Shown: in pieces, positions 59,623 through 64,000 of the stretch | Layout of the letters: every line of letters begins with the position of its first letter | How positions within the stretch are numbered: the first letter of the stretch is position 1 | DNA from: Taishania sp037189645 | GTDB taxonomy: Bacteria; Bacteroidota; Bacteroidia; Flavobacteriales_D; Crocinitomicaceae | Length of the DNA stretch: 64,000 bases | Reading direction: 5' to 3' | Assembly: GCA_037189645.1 (NCBI GenBank) | Contig: JBBCIY010000010.1 | Coordinates: 62,001-126,000 of the forward strand | Translations under genes and position numbers: made by a program | Notes under the pieces: generated by a model | Databases searched by the model: none | Seen by the model: only the letters and a program-made list of their open reading frames with translations | What the model was told of the DNA's origin: nothing

Positions 59623-61809
59623 ATGGCTACAAAACGAATGCAGGCAAATTTAGAGGTATCTCAACGAGAACTCAAGTCACCGATCTACGAAGGAAAAGTA
59701 TCCGAAATTTTCGGACAGAACGTATTTCACTCAGAAGTTATGAGGGAATACCTTCCGAATGAAGCGTACAAATTAGTACTTGAAACCATAGAAACAGGAA
59801 CACGGCTTGACAGAAAAGTTGCCGACCAGGTAGCTTCAGCCATGAAAGACTGGGCTCTGACCAAAGGAGCAACCCACTACACTCACTGGTTTCAGCCATT
59901 GACCGGAACAACCGCTGAAAAGCACGATGCATTCTTTAAACCTGTAGGACCGGGAAAAGCAATTGAACGATTCGACGGAGACCTGCTGGTACAGCAGGAA
60001 CCAGATGCTTCCTCGTTTCCGAACGGAGGAATCAGGAATACATTTGAAGCCAGAGGCTATACCGCATGGGACCCGTCATCACCTGCATTCGTGATCGGGA
60101 AGACGTTGTGCATTCCATGTGTATTCCTTTCGTATACAGGTGAATCGCTGGATTACAAAATGCCATTACTGAAAGCACTGAACGCAGTCGATAAAGCGGC
60201 TGTAGAGGTGTGCCAGTATTTTGATAAGAACGTCACAAAAGTAAACGCCACGCTAGGATGGGAACAGGAGTACTTCCTGGTAGACCAGGCGCATTACAAC
60301 GCACGCCCGGACCTGATGATGACAGGACGCGCGCTTTTCGGGCAGACAGCAGCCAAAGGGCAGCAGCTGGACGACCATTATTTCGGTTCCATTCCTGCCC
60401 GTGCCACCGCATTCATGCGCGAATTTGAAACGGAAGCGATCAAACTGGGAATACCTGTTACGACACGCCATAACGAAGTTGCTCCCAACCAATTCGAATG
60501 CGCGCCGATCTTTGAAGAATGCAACCTGGCAAATGACCACAACCAATTGCTGATGGACCTGATGGAAAAAGTAGCCCGTAAGCACAATTTCCGTGTGCTG
60601 CTCCACGAAAAGCCATTTGCAGGATTGAATGGATCCGGGAAGCACAACAACTGGTCATTGGGAACCAATACAGGTGTCAACCTGCTGGCTCCGGGTAAAA
60701 ACCCGAAATCCAACCTGCAGTTCCTGACATTCTTCGTGAATACCATTAAAGCCATCCACGACAATGCAGACTTGCTGAGGGCGAGTATCGCATCGGCAAC
60801 CAACGATTACAGACTGGGAGCCAATGAAGCACCGCCAGCGATCATTTCCGTGTTCATCGGTACCTACCTGAGCAACCTGCTCGACCAGCTTGAAAAGAAC
60901 ATCAAGGCAGGAAAAATGACTCCGGAAGATAAAACGGAATTAAAGCTAAATATCGGGAAAATTCCCCAGATCTTACTGGACAATACCGACAGGAACAGAA
61001 CTTCCCCGTTCGCATTCACAGGAAACAAGTTCGAATTCCGTGCTGTGGGGTCTTCTGCCAATTGCGGACAGGCAATGTTCGTACTCAACACCATCATGGC
61101 AAAGCAGCTTCAGAACTTCAAAACCGCTGTTGACAAACGGATCGAGGGAGGTGATGGAAAAGACGAAGCGATCCTGAAGGAACTTCAGAAGCTGATCAAG
61201 GAATCAAAGAAAATCCGCTTTGAAGGAAACGGATACGGTGAAGAGTGGGTAAAAGAAGCCGCGAAAAGAGGCTTGTCTAACCACAAAGACACCCCGAATG
61301 CATTAGGAGTGTGGAGTGAGAAATGGGTAACGGACCTGTTTGAAGAAATGGACGTACTTACGAAACGTGAATTACTGGCCCGCCAGGAAATCGAATTCGA
61401 AAATTACGTGATGAAAGTCCAGATTGAATCGCGGATCATGAATGAATTATCTCAAAACCAGATCCTGCCCGCTGCCGTTGAATATCAGAACAAGCTGCTC
61501 CAGAATGTAAAAGAGCTGAAGGCAGTACTTGGAGAAAAAGCAGGAGCAGCCGCATCTGTATCACAGGTAAAAATCATTGAGCGGATCTCTCACCATCTGA
61601 ATCACCTGATTTCATTGAATTACGAAATGCTGGAAGCCAGAAAGGTTGCGAACAAAATAGAAGATTATCACAAACGTGCTTTCGCTTACTGTGAAACTGT
61701 AAAGGTTCACTTTGAGCAAATACGTTACCATGCCGACAAGCTGGAATGGCTGATAGAAGATGAACTGTGGCCATTGCCAAAATTCAGGGAAATGCTGTTC
61801 ACGAAATAA
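59623..61809 (+). CDS. glnN: glutamine synthetase type III
   Basis: 728 residues, the long GSIII form found in Bacteroidota and cyanobacteria. It makes glutamine from glutamate and ammonia with ATP. Recognisable: THYTHWFQPLTGTTAEKHD, FEARGYTAWDPSSPAFV, LGWEQEYFLVD, NEVAPNQFECAPIFEECNLANDHNQ, and GLNGSGKHNNWSLGTNTG; RTSPFAFTGNKFEFRAVGSSAN carries the catalytic core arginine/glutamate. A long C-terminal helical region completes it. It is a single-gene unit between its own promoter and a strong terminator; an inverted repeat upstream may mediate nitrogen control. Confidence 0.96.
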   Translation: MATKRMQANLEVSQRELKSPIYEGKVSEIFGQNVFHSEVMREYLPNEAYKLVLETIETGTRLDRKVADQVASAMKDWALTKGATHYTHWFQPLTGTTAEKHDAFFKPVGPGKAIERFDGDLLVQQEPDASSFPNGGIRNTFEARGYTAWDPSSPAFVIGKTLCIPCVFLSYTGESLDYKMPLLKALNAVDKAAVEVCQYFDKNVTKVNATLGWEQEYFLVDQAHYNARPDLMMTGRALFGQTAAKGQQLDDHYFGSIPARATAFMREFETEAIKLGIPVTTRHNEVAPNQFECAPIFEECNLANDHNQLLMDLMEKVARKHNFRVLLHEKPFAGLNGSGKHNNWSLGTNTGVNLLAPGKNPKSNLQFLTFFVNTIKAIHDNADLLRASIASATNDYRLGANEAPPAIISVFIGTYLSNLLDQLEKNIKAGKMTPEDKTELKLNIGKIPQILLDNTDRNRTSPFAFTGNKFEFRAVGSSANCGQAMFVLNTIMAKQLQNFKTAVDKRIEGGDGKDEAILKELQKLIKESKKIRFEGNGYGEEWVKEAAKRGLSNHKDTPNALGVWSEKWVTDLFEEMDVLTKRELLARQEIEFENYVMKVQIESRIMNELSQNQILPAAVEYQNKLLQNVKELKAVLGEKAGAAASVSQVKIIERISHHLNHLISLNYEMLEARKVANKIEDYHKRAFAYCETVKVHFEQIRYHADKLEWLIEDELWPLPKFREMLFTK

Positions 61810-61830
61810 ATAAAAGAAGATAACAGGTAC

Positions 61831-61867
61831 AAAAAAGTCCGGACCTTCATTGGATCCGGACTTTTTT
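61831..61867. terminator. bidirectional intrinsic terminator
   Basis: 13-bp stem AAAAAAGTCCGGA/TCCGGACTTTTTT, loop 11 nt, between convergent glnN and the outer-membrane protein gene. Confidence 0.92.
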
Positions 61868-61899
61868 GTGTTGAGTGAAAAGGGAAGCGGCTGCGGTTA

Positions 61900-62478
61900 T
61901 TAAAACTTAAATACCACACCTCCGTTAATAGCGTTGAATCCGTGCCCGGCCTCAACGTAAACACCAAAGGCATTCCCGAAGAAGTAACGAACCCCTCCAA
62001 AGACATAATGTCCTCCGGTTACATTCACACTTGTAGTTTTGGATTCTACCTCTCCCGGAGACACAACACGGTCTACGTGGTGATTGATATAAAACCCGCC
62101 ACCTAAACCTGCGTACAAATCAAGGCCTTTTACAGGCAGGTCGAAGTGATAAGCGGCCCTCGCCACAATAGCTGTCCTGGAAGTTCTGTAGTGGTAATCC
62201 GTCCATACTGATGTATATTTTTCATTATAGAAAGATTGCCCCAGAATCCCTCCTACTCCGATCCTACCGATTCCCAGCTTATCGGTTACGATGTATTCGT
62301 ATCCCAGGATAATCGGTCCTACAGCGCTGCGTCTGAGTCCTCCGGTATTTGAATAGGAGTAATAGTACGGATCAAATCCAAATCCCAGATTGATAATGTT
62401 GTCTCCTCTCTCTACTGTCTGGGCATTTGCTCCTCCCACCATTAAACTCATCAAAAATACTGTTACTAACTTTTTCAT
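61900..62478 (-). CDS. outer-membrane beta-barrel protein
   Basis: 192 residues. The signal peptide (LVTVFLMSLMVGGANAQ) is followed by about eight amphipathic beta strands with glycine- and aromatic-rich ends (IINLGFGFDPYYYSY, GIGRIGVGGILGQSFY, YAGLGGGFYINHHV, HYVFGGVRYFFGNAFGVYVEAGHGF). The final strand ends in VVFKF, a typical outer-membrane C-terminus with terminal Phe. It belongs to the small OmpA/OmpW-like barrel group. Function unknown; such proteins are often structural. It is a monocistronic unit with its own TAAATTTG box 19 bases upstream. Confidence 0.82.
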   Translation of the reverse strand: MKKLVTVFLMSLMVGGANAQTVERGDNIINLGFGFDPYYYSYSNTGGLRRSAVGPIILGYEYIVTDKLGIGRIGVGGILGQSFYNEKYTSVWTDYHYRTSRTAIVARAAYHFDLPVKGLDLYAGLGGGFYINHHVDRVVSPGEVESKTTSVNVTGGHYVFGGVRYFFGNAFGVYVEAGHGFNAINGGVVFKF

Positions 62479-62497
62479 ATGATTTAAATTTTAACGT

Positions 62498-62505
62498 CAA
62501 ATTTA
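62498..62505 (-). promoter_or_regulatory. Bacteroidota -7 promoter element of the outer-membrane protein gene
   Basis: Minus-strand TAAATTTG, exact TAnnTTTG match, directly after the T tract of the upstream terminator. Confidence 0.6.
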
Positions 62506-62510
62506 CGCGC

Positions 62511-62547
62511 AAAAAAAATGCCACTTTCAAATTTGAAGCGGCATTTT
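62511..62547 (-). terminator. intrinsic terminator of the lipoprotein pair
   Basis: 8-bp stem AAAATGCC/GGCATTTT with an A+T-rich loop that can extend the pairing, followed by TTTTTTTT on the minus strand; 18 bases after the lipoprotein stop. Confidence 0.8.
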
Positions 62548-62565
62548 ATAATTTTTTTTCCAGGG

Positions 62566-62949
62566 TCAGATGAAAACCGTTGCTACAGAAACAGTTTCCT
62601 GTTCTACTTTAATAACTCCGGTTCCTGTACTTCCCGCATGATTAACGTCAATATTTGCCACAACGACACCAGCTTGCCCTAATTGGTAAACCTCATTGAA
62701 ATTAAAGCTGGCTACTCCTGCAGAATTCGTTACGGTTTCAAACTCCCACAACAAAGAACCTCCTCCCTGGTATCCCGGGGTTGGCTTAGGATACAAACGA
62801 ACATTCGCTCCCGCAACAGTGGCTCCTGCAGAATTTCTCACTGTCACTTCCGCTATCGTGTCCTGTTTTTTACGGCAACCCATACTCATACCTGCCACAA
62901 ATGCCAGCAGCAACGTCATGAGCCCCATTTTCCTTATCGCATTTTTCAT
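62566..62949 (-). CDS. small lipoprotein with Ig/CarboxypepD-like domain (paralogue A)
   Basis: 127 residues from the ATG at 62949. Lipoprotein signal ending MTLLLAFVAGMSMGC, then one beta-sandwich domain of the regulatory carboxypeptidase-like type: AEVTVRNSAGATVAGANVRLYP and a T-NSAGVASFNF segment. It resembles the gene directly upstream in length and pattern, so the two are tandem duplicates. Likely anchored in the membrane, perhaps outward-facing. Function unknown; proteins of this type often act as adaptor domains. Second gene of a two-gene operon, closed by a terminator. Confidence 0.75.
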   Translation of the reverse strand: MKNAIRKMGLMTLLLAFVAGMSMGCRKKQDTIAEVTVRNSAGATVAGANVRLYPKPTPGYQGGGSLLWEFETVTNSAGVASFNFNEVYQLGQAGVVVANIDVNHAGSTGTGVIKVEQETVSVATVFI

Positions 62950-62971
62950 ACTTTCCAAAAATTAAAATTAA

Positions 62972-63352
62972 TTAATTTGCTAACTTAACCGTTTCTACTG
63001 CCGTGGTATTCACACGTGTACGGATTTTACCGACTCCCTCCAGACCTGACTTTCTACAGATCAGATCAAAGGTGGCAACTTTTATGCTCTTTCCGACCTG
63101 GGAATAATAATCATCCAGGTTAAACTCCACAAAACCAGAACTGTTGGTCATCAATGTATCCACATATTCTATGGTAGACTCATTCTCCTCAACATCAGCA
63201 ATGATCACTACACGCGCGTCTGAAAGCAGCTCATGGCTGGCAGACCGGACGAAAATCTTCGCTACGCTTGGCGCCTTATCTTTACAGGACTGCAATAAAC
63301 CAACTGATACCAAGATTATTAAAAGAGCTATTTTACTAATAAATGTTTTCAT
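62972..63352 (-). CDS. small lipoprotein with Ig/CarboxypepD-like domain (paralogue B)
   Basis: 126 residues from the ATG at 63352. Lipoprotein signal ending LLIILVSVGLLQSC, then SVAKIFVRSASHELLSDARVVII and MTNSSGFVEFNLDDYY, which line up with the downstream paralogue's VTVRNSAGATVAGANVRL and NSAGVASFNFNEVY. The loop between these segments is acidic (ADVEENESTIEYVDT), unlike the Pro/Gly-rich loop of the paralogue, so binding surfaces probably differ. The C-termini (GVGKIRTRVNTTAVETV versus GTGVIKVEQETVSVATV) also correspond. First gene of the pair (22-base gap). No clear promoter box was seen. Confidence 0.75.
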   Translation of the reverse strand: MKTFISKIALLIILVSVGLLQSCKDKAPSVAKIFVRSASHELLSDARVVIIADVEENESTIEYVDTLMTNSSGFVEFNLDDYYSQVGKSIKVATFDLICRKSGLEGVGKIRTRVNTTAVETVKLAN

Positions 63353-63557
63353 CTTCAATTCATAAAGCGCATAAAGTTAAAGTATTTTCGCGGATTAAAA
63401 CAATATTTTGAACAGATATTTCTTAACTTCGTATCCAAAAATCAGTTATCGGCCTTGCAAATACAAAACTGCAATTTTAACTAAAAGTTACAGTTTCAAT
63501 CGCTCAACTGAATATTTAACGTATTTCATTGAGCAAAGGTTGGCTTAATTTGAACAA

Positions 63558-64000
63558 ATGAAAGAAAAAATTGATACACTCTGGGAGGAAATAAAATCAA
63601 CTCCGGTTTCCAACCCGCAGGACCTGGAGGCATTCCGGATCAAATACCTTGGATCCAAAGGAGTGGTGAAAGACTTATTTGGTGAGCTGAAACATGTACC
63701 TAACGAACAAAAGAAGGAAGTAGGGCAGCTGCTCAACACTTTCAGGAACAATACAGAAGCACTTTATGAACAGTGGAAAGAACAGCTTTCTTCAACCACT
63801 GCAAGCGATGCCGGACTGGATTTTTCCCGGCCGGGAAACAATGAGCCGGTTGGTTCAAGGCATCCGTTGTCACTGGTAAGAAGCGAGATCATCGAGATCT
63901 TCTCACGCATCGGGTATACCGTATCCGAAGGCCCAGAAATAGAGGACGACTGGCATAATTTCTCAGCGTTGAATTTCGCCCCGGAGCATCCTGCCCGGGA
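63558..64000 (+). CDS. pheS: phenylalanine-tRNA ligase alpha subunit, 3'-truncated by window end
   Basis: The first 147 codons are visible, from the ATG at 63558. The N-terminal coiled-coil contains FRIKYLGSKGVVKDLFGELK, followed by PGNNEPVGSRHPLSLVRSEIIEIFSRIGYTVSEGPEIEDDWHNFSALNFAPEHPAR, written here in shortened form: HPL, GPEIEDDWHNF and NFAPEHPAR are class II motif 1 and 2 hallmarks. With PheT it charges tRNA(Phe). The catalytic core continues beyond the window. TTAATTTG upstream is one mismatch from the -7 consensus. Confidence 0.93.
   Translation, partial: MKEKIDTLWEEIKSTPVSNPQDLEAFRIKYLGSKGVVKDLFGELKHVPNEQKKEVGQLLNTFRNNTEALYEQWKEQLSSTTASDAGLDFSRPGNNEPVGSRHPLSLVRSEIIEIFSRIGYTVSEGPEIEDDWHNFSALNFAPEHPAR

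Overview
The window is a chromosomal segment of a Bacteroidota bacterium, most likely Flavobacteriales. Sequence evidence is the repeated TAnnTTTG promoter element upstream of many genes, the gliding genes gldF and gldG, four exported proteins with type IX secretion (T9SS) C-terminal sorting domains, one gliding-type (CHU_C) C-terminal domain, type III glutamine synthetase and a DnaJ with a reduced zinc region. No rRNA, tRNA, CRISPR array, prophage or insertion sequence was recognised. The family Crocinitomicaceae (Fluviicola-like) is only a guess.

Layout. 1-8.7 kb: 3' end of a sensor kinase, a TauE/SafE-type membrane protein, a hotdog dehydratase-like protein, a metal-receptor protein, cystathionine beta-synthase, an AidB-acyl-CoA synthetase operon and a CCA-adding enzyme. 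8.9-14.6 kb: mostly single-promoter genes, including an ada-like/alkB pair, yggS, pth and trhO. 14.6-25.3 kb: two cold-linked operons (desaturase + cold-shock-domain protein; DEAD-box helicase + CspA) flank an accessory block of large secreted proteins, a GxxExxY protein and a Cys-rich orphan. 25.4-30.3 kb: dnaN, a GldG-linked protein, gldG and gldF. 30.4-33.2 kb: an ACP, KAS III, glycosyltransferase and acetyltransferase operon. 33.8-41.6 kb: gatC, hutI, a LytS/LytTR two-component pair, an antiporter unit, hemD and murB. 41.7-46.9 kb: two tandem paralogous M43 metalloproteases. 47.5-51.5 kb: topA, dnaJ and grpE. 51.6-56.1 kb: an assimilatory sulfate reduction operon beside an Rrf2 regulator. 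56.3-64 kb: a secreted amidase, glutamine synthetase III, an outer-membrane protein, two paralogous lipoproteins and the start of pheS.

How it works together. Three members of the alkylation response (Ada-like methyltransferase, AlkB, AidB) lie within 6 kb. Sulfate activation (CysDN), APS reduction (CysH), a candidate transporter and an Fe-S-type regulator form one module. The two cold operons each carry upstream one copy of the same 19-bp palindrome, TTTAGA-N5-TCTAAA, and the helicase operon has a long leader rich in stem-loops. Directly after the LytTR regulator gene lies a perfect 12-bp direct repeat at 21-bp spacing, in front of the antiporter unit. These regulatory candidates, and a metalloprotease paralogue whose catalytic domain is split by a beta-rich insertion, are the most promising leads. 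All functions are read from sequence motifs and family memory; no database search was run.
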